NCBI GenBank assembly: GCA_964419055.1
Contig: CAYQNU010000012.1
Coordinates: forward strand, 1 to 64,000
Direction of reading: 5' to 3'
Source of the DNA: CAYQNU01 sp964419055
GTDB taxonomy: Bacteria; Bacteroidota; Bacteroidia; Flavobacteriales_D; Parvicellaceae
DNA length: 64,000 nt
The position numbers were made by a program, and so were the translations under genes. Below, piece by piece: positions 53,945 through 62,119 of this stretch (the first letter of the stretch is position 1; each line of letters begins with the position of its first letter). Below the pieces are notes generated by a model. It searched no databases, was not told the DNA's origin, and was given only the letters and a program-made list of their open reading frames with translations.

Positions 53945-54905
53945 ATATTACTTTTTCAAAATATTCAATGGTTTCGGTAAGTGATTTATAGGAAACTCCT
54001 CCAGCTGCGTTTTTATGTCCACCACCTTCAAAATGTTGTCCTGAAAACTCATTTACTGCTATTTCTCCTTTTGAACGAAATGACATTTTCACTTTGTCTT
54101 TATCTTCACGAATAAAAGCAGCCATTTCAATTCCATTAATAGAAAGTGCCCAGTTTACCAAACCTTCTGTGTCGCCTTTGTCTAAATTAAATTGTGCTGC
54201 ATCATCTTTTGATAACGTTATAATGGCAACAGGAATGTTTGGTAACATTTTTAAACGCTGATTTAATACAAAACCTAAAAAAGCTAACCGTTCAACCGTA
54301 TTGGTATCGTATATCCTTTCATGAATTGTTGCATGTTTTAACCCTAATGATAGTAGGTTTGCTGCAATAATATGGGTCCTAGCATCCACTGAGGGGAATC
54401 TAAACGAGCCTGTATCTGTAAGCAGTCCTGTATAAATTCCTTCAGCAATATCGGTATCGATTAAAGCTTCGTCACCCATCAACGTTATGAATTCATATAT
54501 GAGTTGTGCCGTGCTGCAACAATCGGTATTGCTCATTTTCCAATTGGCAAAATCAGAAGGATATAAATGGTGATCAATCATTATTTTATAAGCCGCACTT
54601 GATTCAATTGCCAGTCCCATTTCGCCCACTCTTTTTAAATCGTTGTAATCTAAACTAAAAAGTACTTCTGCTTCTTGTATTTTTTTCATACAATTGTCTC
54701 GGTCGCTTTCAAATACCAATACTTGTTGAATATTCTTCATCCAATGTAGAAACTTTGGATAAGCATCTGGAACAATAATACATACATCCTTTCCTATTTT
54801 TACTAAATAATGATAAAGAGCCAAACTTGATCCTATGGCATCACCATCAGGAGCTTGATGACTGGTTATAACAATTTTAGAAGCGTTTTGAAGGAAAGTA
54901 TTCAT
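53925..54905 (-). CDS. nrnA: DHH/DHHA1 phosphoesterase, NrnA-type
   Basis: NrnA degrades nanoRNA dinucleotides and dephosphorylates pAp. DHH motifs are complete: TSHQAPDGDAIGSSLAL, LDYND, the DHH itself in MIDHHLYP, and D in GLLTDTGSFRF; the DHHA1 half ends with the GGGHKNAAGG signature. The frame opens at 54923, but an exact -7 box lies at 54921-54928, so the ATG at 54905 (MNTFLQNASKIVI, 326 residues) is the better start. First gene of the operon with the GldI-like and tandem-FKBP genes. Confidence 0.92.
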   Translation of the reverse strand: MNTFLQNASKIVITSHQAPDGDAIGSSLALYHYLVKIGKDVCIIVPDAYPKFLHWMKNIQQVLVFESDRDNCMKKIQEAEVLFSLDYNDLKRVGEMGLAIESSAAYKIMIDHHLYPSDFANWKMSNTDCCSTAQLIYEFITLMGDEALIDTDIAEGIYTGLLTDTGSFRFPSVDARTHIIAANLLSLGLKHATIHERIYDTNTVERLAFLGFVLNQRLKMLPNIPVAIITLSKDDAAQFNLDKGDTEGLVNWALSINGIEMAAFIREDKDKVKMSFRSKGEIAVNEFSGQHFEGGGHKNAAGGVSYKSLTETIEYFEKVIYEFIKK

Positions 54906-54920
54906 AATAATTGGTTGTGA

Positions 54921-54928
54921 CAAAGCTA
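54921..54928 (-). promoter_or_regulatory. -7 box TAGCTTTG for the nrnA operon
   Basis: Exact TAnnTTTG match on the minus strand, overlapping the upstream in-frame ATG at 54923 and thereby excluding it. Confidence 0.65.
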
Positions 54929-54987
54929 AAAATCAGCCTAATTGATGGATGTAAAAGTAGCTAAAAGTATTGATTTAAGACATAAAA

Positions 54988-55018
54988 AAACCCTGTCATA
55001 ATTAAATGAGCAGGGTTT
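54988..55018 (-). terminator. Intrinsic terminator after the unknown exported protein gene
   Basis: AAACCCTG (54988-54995) pairs with CAGGGTTT (55011-55018), extended inward by TCAT/ATGA past one bulged base; a T tract follows on the minus strand. Confidence 0.82.
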
Positions 55019-55037
55019 CTTTAAAATAAATTATTGA

Positions 55038-55652
55038 TTATCTACCAAAAGTACTGATGTTTTTAGGTGCAGGTCTGTGTTCAATTAACAAACCAATACA
55101 AGCTAAATCATCTGCTTGTAAACCACTACCTTCACCTCCCATCACAGGAACGTACACTTCAATAGTCAATTTACGGGTTTTATCAGAAATCATAACAAAT
55201 TCGTTACCTTTTTCTTCTTTGTAACCATCGTATCTAACAATTTTAACTTTATCAAAAACTCTTTTTTTAACTTCTTTAGTCACATTTTTACTTCCTGTAA
55301 CTACTCCTTCAGCATCTACTACATCAACTTTTTCAGTTACGGTTGTAGTAATCCAACGTGGCTCACTCACTTCTTCAATAATTCTGAATTTTAATTTTCC
55401 ATTCAATTCTTGAAATTGTGGGCAACAAGCAGTCATTCGATATTCCATATCTTTATACACTACTATGGTTACTTTTGCAGTATCTCCTTGAATAAAGGCA
55501 CCGCTTTGTGACTGGCCGTTGAAAACGAAACCGTCTTTTCTTGGATACAAACATTCTTGAACTGTACCAGTGCAAAAATTATTTTGCGCAAAAGTTGAAG
55601 AGGTAAAGAGAATTCCTACACCAACAAGTATATTTTTTAATGTGATATTCAT
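55038..55652 (-). CDS. Exported protein of unknown function
   Basis: A 204-residue protein with a signal peptide (to about 22, STFAQ). The mature part has a Cys-rich opening (FCTGTVQECLYP) and a CC pair (MTACCPQF), then beta-strand-rich sequence with RWITTTVTEKVDVVDAEGVVTGSKNVTKEVKKRVF; no domain recognised. Predicted periplasmic or surface; the cysteines suggest disulfides. It lies 26 bp downstream of the next lipoprotein gene and shares its transcript, ending at the terminator at 54988. Confidence 0.65.
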   Translation of the reverse strand: MNITLKNILVGVGILFTSSTFAQNNFCTGTVQECLYPRKDGFVFNGQSQSGAFIQGDTAKVTIVVYKDMEYRMTACCPQFQELNGKLKFRIIEEVSEPRWITTTVTEKVDVVDAEGVVTGSKNVTKEVKKRVFDKVKIVRYDGYKEEKGNEFVMISDKTRKLTIEVYVPVMGGEGSGLQADDLACIGLLIEHRPAPKNISTFGR

Positions 55653-55678
55653 AAATTTTAAATTTAGGGTTTTTGATG

Positions 55679-56572
55679 TTATAAACTTCCACTTACAATT
55701 GCGCCACGCAAATCTGATACCAATTTTTTAAGCTTCTCATAATCATCTTTTGTAATGATAACATCAGAACCTCCTGTAAGCACGTATACACCGTCTTGTT
55801 CAACAGTTTCAACGTTTTCAGTTTCATTCATTTCTAATCCCATAAAAAACTCAGCTAATGGAAATAATTCACTGGTAATATCTGCTACATCAGCATCATC
55901 AGCATATTTATCTAAAAACCCAAGAAGATTATCTAAAGTAAGACGTTGCTCTCCTAATCTTTTTGAAAAATCACCACCTTCAACATATTCTCCTGAGTGT
56001 GATAATAAATACAATGATTCAACCCAACCTCCAACTACTAATAAAGCTAATGTTGGTCCTCTTTGATTTTCTTCTAAATAAGAATAAGCATCAAAATACG
56101 TTTCATTAGATAAAACTGTTAATGAATCCATATTTCCTTTATTAATATTCTCTTCAATTCTTTTGAAAACAGTTTCATCAAAGGCACTTGTAATGTTCAA
56201 CGTTTCACCCATTTTATTAACGGCTTTGAAATAAGAAATTACTGCTGGCCCATCTTTAAAACTAGCTGCCATAGCTAAATCGGCAGAATAAACACCAAAA
56301 TTTAACGCTTGAGAAGCATTTGTTGTATACGTATCAGAAGCATCAGGAGAATTTAATAATGATGCATTGTATTTAACATTCAAAGACTGAATTACGCTAA
56401 ACAACTCATTTGGAGTTGGAACTTGAAAATAATGGTTAGGATCAACTGCTACAGTATCAGCCACAACAACAGGTGTATCAGGCTTTTTTTCTTCAACTTC
56501 TCCCCCACAACTATTCAACATAGCTGCACCAACAAGCGCAATTCCGAAAGGTTTTAAATACGTATTTTTCAT
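55679..56572 (-). CDS. Lipoprotein of unknown function
   Basis: A 297-residue lipoprotein (lipobox AAMLNSCGG, Cys22). A linker rich in Pro, Val and Thr precedes a mostly helical body (about 50-250) with LNFGVYSADLAMAASFKDGPAVISYFKAVNKMGETLNI, described as about 92-130. I do not recognise the domain, although similar lipoproteins are common in Bacteroidota. An exact TATTTTTG box lies at 56606-56613. First gene of a two-gene transcript with the exported protein. Confidence 0.68.
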   Translation of the reverse strand: MKNTYLKPFGIALVGAAMLNSCGGEVEEKKPDTPVVVADTVAVDPNHYFQVPTPNELFSVIQSLNVKYNASLLNSPDASDTYTTNASQALNFGVYSADLAMAASFKDGPAVISYFKAVNKMGETLNITSAFDETVFKRIEENINKGNMDSLTVLSNETYFDAYSYLEENQRGPTLALLVVGGWVESLYLLSHSGEYVEGGDFSKRLGEQRLTLDNLLGFLDKYADDADVADITSELFPLAEFFMGLEMNETENVETVEQDGVYVLTGGSDVIITKDDYEKLKKLVSDLRGAIVSGSL

Positions 56573-56605
56573 TTTAGTTTATTTACTAGTGTTTGAATTA
56601 TTCAA

Positions 56606-56613
56606 CAAAAATA
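56606..56613 (-). promoter_or_regulatory. -7 box TATTTTTG for the lipoprotein gene at 55679-56572
   Basis: Exact TAnnTTTG match on the minus strand, 34 bp upstream of the ATG. Confidence 0.55.
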
Positions 56614-56897
56614 GTAATATTTCACAAATACAAAATTTTTTTATTCTAAACTTATCATTTTTATGACTGAAATAACCAAAACAAATTAGCAAAGCATTAT
56701 TTTCTCCTACAAAAAGTATAGGGGAATTGAATCTTCTTTTTCAATCAAACAAAGCTATTTATCTTGATTGGTTAGTTATTGAACGCTCATTTATGAAGTT
56801 AAACTAATGGGCCACACCTCTGTTTACTTGAACTAAATGAACAATTTTAAATGAATAACTAATCATTTCCTATTAGAGAAAAGACTGAATGAACGAT

Positions 56898-56905
56898 TAC
56901 TTTTG
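56898..56905 (+). promoter_or_regulatory. -7 box TACTTTTG for murB
   Basis: Exact TAnnTTTG match; lies inside the extended open frame and so argues for the ATG at 56931. Confidence 0.6.
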
Positions 56906-56930
56906 TTATTTAATATTTATTAAGGATTTT

Positions 56931-57947
56931 ATGATACTAGAAAACCATTCATTAAAAAGTTTCAATACTTTTGGTTTAGCCGTTAATGCTCGCTATTTTT
57001 CAATTGTCCACACTGTTGAAGAACTTAAAACCTTATTAAATTCAGAAATAGCTAAAACTCAACCACTTTTTATATTGGGAGGAGGAAGTAATCTTCTTCT
57101 TACAAAAGATTTAGAAGCACTTGTAATTAAAATTGAATTAAAGGGAATTCATATTGAACAAGAGGATGAAGAAAGCGCCATTTTAACAAGCGGTGCTGGA
57201 GAAATTTGGCATGAATTCGTACTAAAATCTATTGAATTGAATTTATCTGGCCTTGAAAATCTAAGTTTAATACCGGGTTGTGTTGGAGCCAGTCCGATGC
57301 AAAATATTGGCGCATATGGTGCAGAAATAAAAGACACCTTTCATTATTTAGAAGCTCTTGAAATAGAGAGTTTATCTATAAAAAAATTCTCAGCTGATAT
57401 GTGTCATTTTGGTTACCGCGAGAGCGTTTTTAAAAATGCATTAAAAGGTAAATACATCATTACAAAAGTAGCCTTTAAACTATTCAAAAAACCGCAAATA
57501 AATACTCAATACGGAGCCATTAGTAGCGAATTAGAAAAATTAAATATCTCTAAACCAACCCCAAGAGATATTAGTAATGCCGTAATAACGATTAGAAAAA
57601 GTAAGCTTCCCGACCCAAAAGAAATTGGAAACAGCGGAAGTTTTTTCAAAAATCCAGTAATTCCTGTTACACTTTTTCAAAAACTTCAACTTACTTATCC
57701 TGAAATTCCTAGCTACCCTAGTGGTGAGGGGTTTGTAAAAGTTGCAGCGGGGTGGCTAATTGAAAAAGCGGGTTGGAAAGGTAAAACAATTGACGATCGC
57801 TATGGTGTGCATAAAAATCAAGCACTCGTATTAGTTCATTATAAAAATGCCACTGGAAAAGAAATTTTTCAATTAAGTCAAGCAATTATTGATGATATCA
57901 AATCAAAATTTGAAATTGAATTAGAAAGAGAAGTGAACATCCTTTAA
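56931..57947 (+). CDS. murB: UDP-N-acetylenolpyruvoylglucosamine reductase MurB
   Basis: MurB reduces UDP-GlcNAc-enolpyruvate to UDP-MurNAc in peptidoglycan synthesis with FAD and NADPH. From the ATG at 56931 (MILENHSLKSFNTFG) the product has 338 residues: FAD-binding ILGGGSNLLL, GLENLSLIPGCVGASPMQNIGAYGAE (active Arg/Tyr region), the YRESVFK segment, NSGSFFKNP (catalytic Ser) and the C-terminal VKVAAGWLIEKAGWKGK. This is the long E. coli-like type I form. The frame extends upstream to 56889, but that stretch contains the -7 box. It is transcribed alone, away from mur-fts cluster genes. Confidence 0.95.
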   Translation: MILENHSLKSFNTFGLAVNARYFSIVHTVEELKTLLNSEIAKTQPLFILGGGSNLLLTKDLEALVIKIELKGIHIEQEDEESAILTSGAGEIWHEFVLKSIELNLSGLENLSLIPGCVGASPMQNIGAYGAEIKDTFHYLEALEIESLSIKKFSADMCHFGYRESVFKNALKGKYIITKVAFKLFKKPQINTQYGAISSELEKLNISKPTPRDISNAVITIRKSKLPDPKEIGNSGSFFKNPVIPVTLFQKLQLTYPEIPSYPSGEGFVKVAAGWLIEKAGWKGKTIDDRYGVHKNQALVLVHYKNATGKEIFQLSQAIIDDIKSKFEIELEREVNIL

Positions 57948-57971
57948 ATTGATAAGTCTTAAAAAAATAAA

Positions 57972-58003
57972 TAACGTTATCCGAAAGTGATCAGATAACG
58001 TTA
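57972..58003 (-). terminator. Terminator for the BNR-repeat gene, possibly bidirectional
   Basis: TAACGTTATC (57972-57981) and GATAACGTTA (57994-58003) form a 10-bp stem with a 12-nt loop. On the minus strand a T-rich tract follows; on the plus strand (after murB) a weaker one follows. Confidence 0.78.
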
Positions 58004-58048
58004 ATTACGTTTTTGAATTTTCAAAAATACCAATGTAAATGGTACTTT

Positions 58049-61000
58049 TTATTCAAATTTAGGCAATCTTCCCGGAGTGTAGGGAACGTTAAAATTATCC
58101 AACTTTCGTTCCAATACTTGTATCAAATCCTTGGTTTCTAATAAGAGTTGATAACACGATTTAAACGCTATTTTTGAATTAGCCAAATTTTCTTGATGTG
58201 TTTTAGTTTCCTGCAATTGACTGCTATAAACATTCCAAACCATATATTCGATATTTTCAATGAAACCTGGAATGGTAGCAAAATCTCTTTTTGTTAATGA
58301 AGCATCACCTTCCAATTGTAAGGTTAGTTCTTGAAGATTTTTTTCAATAGCGTCCACATCTTTAAGCAAATCAACTGATGTTCCTGCCGACTGTTGTATG
58401 GCTATTTTAATGTGCTTCATTCTATTTTCCAGTTCCGTTTTATATGCATTCGTTCCTAATACAACACCTCTGAAATCACCCAATTGCGTATAAAACTCAT
58501 TTAACTTAGCAATATCCACTTTGGTTGAGTTGTTATTCAGCGTATTTAAGGTAAATGTAGTTATCTCTGATTCGGCTACAACTGATGCATTAGCTATTAC
58601 TTTTATTTGAACAGAATATTCACCAGGTAAAGCTAATGGCCCATAATCTTTATCTCCTTTTCCATTTGCGGAAATGGGTGAAGTTTCATCCATTCTTCCT
58701 GACCAATTAACTCGATACATCCCTTTAATAGCCGGTTGTTTAATTTTTCTAATCAATTCACCTTTTGAATCTTTTATTAAAACAAGTAGATAAGGAGCCT
58801 CTTCATTATCTTCAAGTCGAATCGAATCAGAGGAAGGAAAAAAAATGGGTTGTTTTGCTTCTATTTTTTTTGCTTCGGCTTCTTTTCTTAATTCTTTTAT
58901 GGTTTTATAATCATTTTTGAGGAAATAGGTAAAGTTAACTCCCATTTGCGGATTCGGAGCGGTGTAATAACTTGCTCCTAAACTTCCACTTCCGGCATCT
59001 CCAATAGGTTCGGATGGAATAAATATTAAACCCGGTTTAACAGGGAAAATCACTGCATTTTTTTCAAAGTCGTTTTTCTGAATGGTTTGTAATGGAGAAT
59101 AATCATCTAACACATAAAATCCTCTGCCAAAAGTACCCAATACTAGGTCATTTTCTCGCTCTTGAATAGCCAAATCACGAACACAAATGGTAGGAAGTCC
59201 ACTTTTTAATTGCATCCAATTCGTTCCACCATCAAGTGTAAAAAAAACGCCAAATTCTGTTCCGACAAACAGTAAATTAGCATTTTTATGATCTTCGGCC
59301 ATACAATACGTAGAACCTCTTTCGGGCAAGCCTTTTCCGATATCGATCCATGTTTTTCCTTTGTCCTGACTTTTTAAAATATAAGGTTTAAAATCTCCAT
59401 TTCTATGGTTATTGAATACTGCATATACGGTGTTTTCATCATGTTTAGATGCATAAATATTATGAACTAAAACTTGATTAGGTACGCCTGTAAATTTTTC
59501 TATTTTTGTCCAATTCGCTCCTCCATCAAAGGTAACATGAATCAAACCGTCATCTGTTCCAGCATATAATAATTTTTCATTTTTAGGTGATTCTGCCAAT
59601 GCAGTTATGTTACCATATATTGAAGTAGAGGCATTAATGGCGATCCCGTCAACTCCCCAATATCTATCCATCACGGGTAATTTATTTCGATCAATTCCTC
59701 TACTCAAATCAGGGCTAATTATTTGCCAAGAGTTTCCTTGATCATCACTTTTGTATACATACTGTGAAGCAAAATAGATTCTTTTGTTATTGAAATTTGA
59801 AATTAAAAGTGGAGCATCCCAATTGAATCGATAAGCTGTTGAACCCACTTTTTCTTTTGGCTTTATATCTACCCTATTTCCACTTTTTTTGTCAAAACGA
59901 ACCAAACCACCATATTGCCATTGAGAATAAACAATATTAGGATCTTTTGGATCTACTTTTGCGGTAAAACCATCTCCTCCAACTGTAATGAACCAATCTG
60001 AATTAACAATTCCACTTGCACTTATGGCTCTTGAGGGTCCACCTAAGGTATTATTATCTTGAGTACCTCCATAAATGTTATAAAAAGGAGCAGCATTATC
60101 AACTGTTACTCTATAAAACTGTGTAATGGGTAAATTTGGTTTAAAATTCCAATGAGCACAATTATCCCAAGTTTCATAAAGTCCTCCATCGCATCCCATT
60201 AGTATATGATCTGTGTTGGATGGATCTATCCAAATGGCATGATTATCTACGTGTTTATTTTTTTCTCCAACATATTTAAATGTTTTGCCTCCGTCTAAAG
60301 ATACCTGAGAATAGGTATCCAATGAAAATAATTTATTAGGATTGATGGGATCGGCTACGATTTCTGAATAATAATTACCCGAAGTACTGTGGTTGGATTG
60401 TTTTTCCCAACTAGCACCTCTATTAGTGCTTTTGTAAACCCCTTTATCATTTTCATTTCCTTCCACAATAGCGTACAAAATGTCAGAATTTACAGATGAA
60501 ATGGTTAATCCAATTCGTCCTTTATCACCACTGGGTAAACCATTGGTAAGCTTATTCCAAGTCTCACCCCCATCTTCACTTTTATATATAGCAGATTCAG
60601 GTCCACCGCTCAAATAGGTCCATTCATGTCGTCTTCGTTGGTGGGCTGTTGCATACAAAATATTCGGACGTTTTGGGTCAAAGTACACCTCATTAAAACC
60701 AGTGTTTTCACTTACAAATAGAACTTGTTTCCAAGTTTTACCTCCATCAATAGTTTTGTAAATCCCTCTATCTCCTCCTTTACTCCACAAAGGACCATAA
60801 GCCGCCACAAAAACGGTATTACTTTCGGTTGGATGTACAGCTATTCTACCTATATGTTCGGAATTTTTAAGTCCAACATTTTTCCAAGATTTGCCTCCGT
60901 CATCTGATTTATAAACACCATCACCATAAGCTACACTTCTTTGATTATTGTTTTCACCAGATCCAACCCAAATGGTATTTTCATTGGTTGGGTCAATAGT

Positions 61001-61318
61001 AACGCAACCAATTGAATAGGAACCTTGGCCGTCAAATATGGGATAAAAAGTAGTTCCCGCATTATCTGTTTTCCATACTCCACCAGAAGCTACTGCAATA
61101 TACCATTGGTACTTATTATTGGGATTAACCGCAATATCCGCAATTCTACCAGAAACTAAAGAAGGTCCTATGCTTCTGAATTTGAATGCACTGTACGAAC
61201 TTTCGGTGTGAATTAATTCTTTTTTAAGCTCCTCTTTTGAGGTATTTGATTTGCTTTTTGTTTGGGCTGAAAAAACCAACGCAGGTAGAAAAAAAATGGA
61301 TAACAGAGTATATTTCAT
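58049..61318 (-). CDS. Exported BNR/Asp-box (VPS10-like) beta-propeller protein
   Basis: A 1089-residue protein with signal peptide (to about 18, VFSAQ) and many Asp-box repeats of the form SxDxGxxW (YKSDDGGKSWKNV, YKTIDGGKTWKQV, YKSEDGGETWNKL, YKSTNRGASWEKQ and more) over about 45-760, forming one or two propellers. The C-terminal part (about 790-1089) has beta-sandwich (INWSGRMDE-like: MYRVNWSGRM) and helical segments. Databases often label the family glycosyl hydrolase or sortilin-like; no catalytic residues can be named, and no T9SS sorting domain is present. An exact TATTTTTG box precedes it. Function unknown, secreted or periplasmic. Confidence 0.85.
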   Translation of the reverse strand: MKYTLLSIFFLPALVFSAQTKSKSNTSKEELKKELIHTESSYSAFKFRSIGPSLVSGRIADIAVNPNNKYQWYIAVASGGVWKTDNAGTTFYPIFDGQGSYSIGCVTIDPTNENTIWVGSGENNNQRSVAYGDGVYKSDDGGKSWKNVGLKNSEHIGRIAVHPTESNTVFVAAYGPLWSKGGDRGIYKTIDGGKTWKQVLFVSENTGFNEVYFDPKRPNILYATAHQRRRHEWTYLSGGPESAIYKSEDGGETWNKLTNGLPSGDKGRIGLTISSVNSDILYAIVEGNENDKGVYKSTNRGASWEKQSNHSTSGNYYSEIVADPINPNKLFSLDTYSQVSLDGGKTFKYVGEKNKHVDNHAIWIDPSNTDHILMGCDGGLYETWDNCAHWNFKPNLPITQFYRVTVDNAAPFYNIYGGTQDNNTLGGPSRAISASGIVNSDWFITVGGDGFTAKVDPKDPNIVYSQWQYGGLVRFDKKSGNRVDIKPKEKVGSTAYRFNWDAPLLISNFNNKRIYFASQYVYKSDDQGNSWQIISPDLSRGIDRNKLPVMDRYWGVDGIAINASTSIYGNITALAESPKNEKLLYAGTDDGLIHVTFDGGANWTKIEKFTGVPNQVLVHNIYASKHDENTVYAVFNNHRNGDFKPYILKSQDKGKTWIDIGKGLPERGSTYCMAEDHKNANLLFVGTEFGVFFTLDGGTNWMQLKSGLPTICVRDLAIQERENDLVLGTFGRGFYVLDDYSPLQTIQKNDFEKNAVIFPVKPGLIFIPSEPIGDAGSGSLGASYYTAPNPQMGVNFTYFLKNDYKTIKELRKEAEAKKIEAKQPIFFPSSDSIRLEDNEEAPYLLVLIKDSKGELIRKIKQPAIKGMYRVNWSGRMDETSPISANGKGDKDYGPLALPGEYSVQIKVIANASVVAESEITTFTLNTLNNNSTKVDIAKLNEFYTQLGDFRGVVLGTNAYKTELENRMKHIKIAIQQSAGTSVDLLKDVDAIEKNLQELTLQLEGDASLTKRDFATIPGFIENIEYMVWNVYSSQLQETKTHQENLANSKIAFKSCYQLLLETKDLIQVLERKLDNFNVPYTPGRLPKFE

Positions 61319-61336
61319 TGTTCAAATTTTGAAAAA

Positions 61337-61344
61337 CAAAAATA
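61337..61344 (-). promoter_or_regulatory. -7 box TATTTTTG for the BNR-repeat gene
   Basis: Exact TAnnTTTG match on the minus strand, 19 bp upstream of the ATG. Confidence 0.6.
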
Positions 61345-61423
61345 TTCAATCTGCTTTATTAAACAATCATTAAAACCGTTTATTATTTGAATGGTATTAA
61401 ATAAACAAAAAACTTCAATAAAA

Positions 61424-62020
61424 TCAATCCCTAGCTTTCAAATTGGGTTGAACATAGAGGTCAAAAAAGTTCCTTAGTATTGTTAATCCGTTAGGAGTTA
61501 ATATACTTTCTGGGTGATATTGAATACCCACTATAGGGAGATTTTTGTGCTCAAAACTCATTATCTCTAGATCTTCATCAACACCTGTTATGGAAAGTAC
61601 CTCAAAAATGGAATCACGCTGAACTACCCATGAATGATATCGGCCAATAAAAATCGGTTCATTGAGTGCTTTATACAAAATAGGCTCACCTATTATTTTC
61701 ATAGGTACACTTTCACCATGAAATACAATCGGCAAATTTTTTAAGTTACCCCCAAAATGTAACCCCAAGGCTTGATGACCTAAACAAACGCCCAAAATTG
61801 GTTTTGTTTGGTAATACAATTCTATAATTTCCATTAATCTACCCGCTTGTTGGGGTAAACCTGGTCCTGGTGAAAGCACTAAACAATCAAAAGAATCTAA
61901 GATTTGAATATCGGTTATATCGTTGCGATAAACAGTTGGTTTATTCCCTATAATTTGTTCAATGTAATGAACCAAATTATAGGTAAATGAATCATAATTG
62001 TCAATAACTGCAATTTTCAA
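61424..62020 (-). CDS. Class I glutamine amidotransferase, PabA/TrpG type
   Basis: The glutaminase subunit of anthranilate synthase or aminodeoxychorismate synthase. Motifs: IDNYDSFTYNLVHY at the start, LSPGPG, the nucleophile Cys in GVCLGHQALG, and the His-Glu pair in GIQYHPES. The frame is open to an ATG at 62074, but that region contains a full promoter (62042-62071); TTG at 62018-62020 gives MKIAVIDNYDSFTYN and 198 residues, the usual size. No TrpE/PabB partner lies in the window, so tryptophan versus folate cannot be decided. Confidence 0.9.
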   Translation of the reverse strand: MKIAVIDNYDSFTYNLVHYIEQIIGNKPTVYRNDITDIQILDSFDCLVLSPGPGLPQQAGRLMEIIELYYQTKPILGVCLGHQALGLHFGGNLKNLPIVFHGESVPMKIIGEPILYKALNEPIFIGRYHSWVVQRDSIFEVLSITGVDEDLEIMSFEHKNLPIVGIQYHPESILTPNGLTILRNFFDLYVQPNLKARD

Positions 62021-62041
62021 ATCAATGTTTTTAGTGGCTTG

Positions 62042-62071
62042 CAAAATTACATTATCTGTAACCTCTGCAAA
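62042..62071 (-). promoter_or_regulatory. Promoter TTTG-N18-TAATTTTG for the amidotransferase gene
   Basis: On the minus strand TTTG (62068-62071) and TAATTTTG (62042-62049) are 18 bp apart. It fixes the TTG at 62020 as start. Confidence 0.7.
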
Positions 62072-62075
62072 CAAA

Positions 62076-62099
62076 AAAGGTCAGAAAAATCTGACCTTT
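62076..62099 (-). terminator. Intrinsic terminator after the PorP/SprF genes
   Basis: AAAGGTCAGA (62076-62085) and TCTGACCTTT (62090-62099) form a perfect 10-bp stem with a 4-nt loop; on the minus strand the stem runs into a T tract. It shields the amidotransferase gene, whose promoter follows directly. Confidence 0.9.
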
Positions 62100-62119
62100 G
62101 TATTAAAATTAAATCGGTT

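Larger units (their letters stand above)
56573..56930. other. Gene-free interval between divergent genes
   Basis: Contains the two promoter boxes listed (56606 and 56898); no coding frame, structured RNA or repeat is seen in the rest. Confidence 0.55.
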
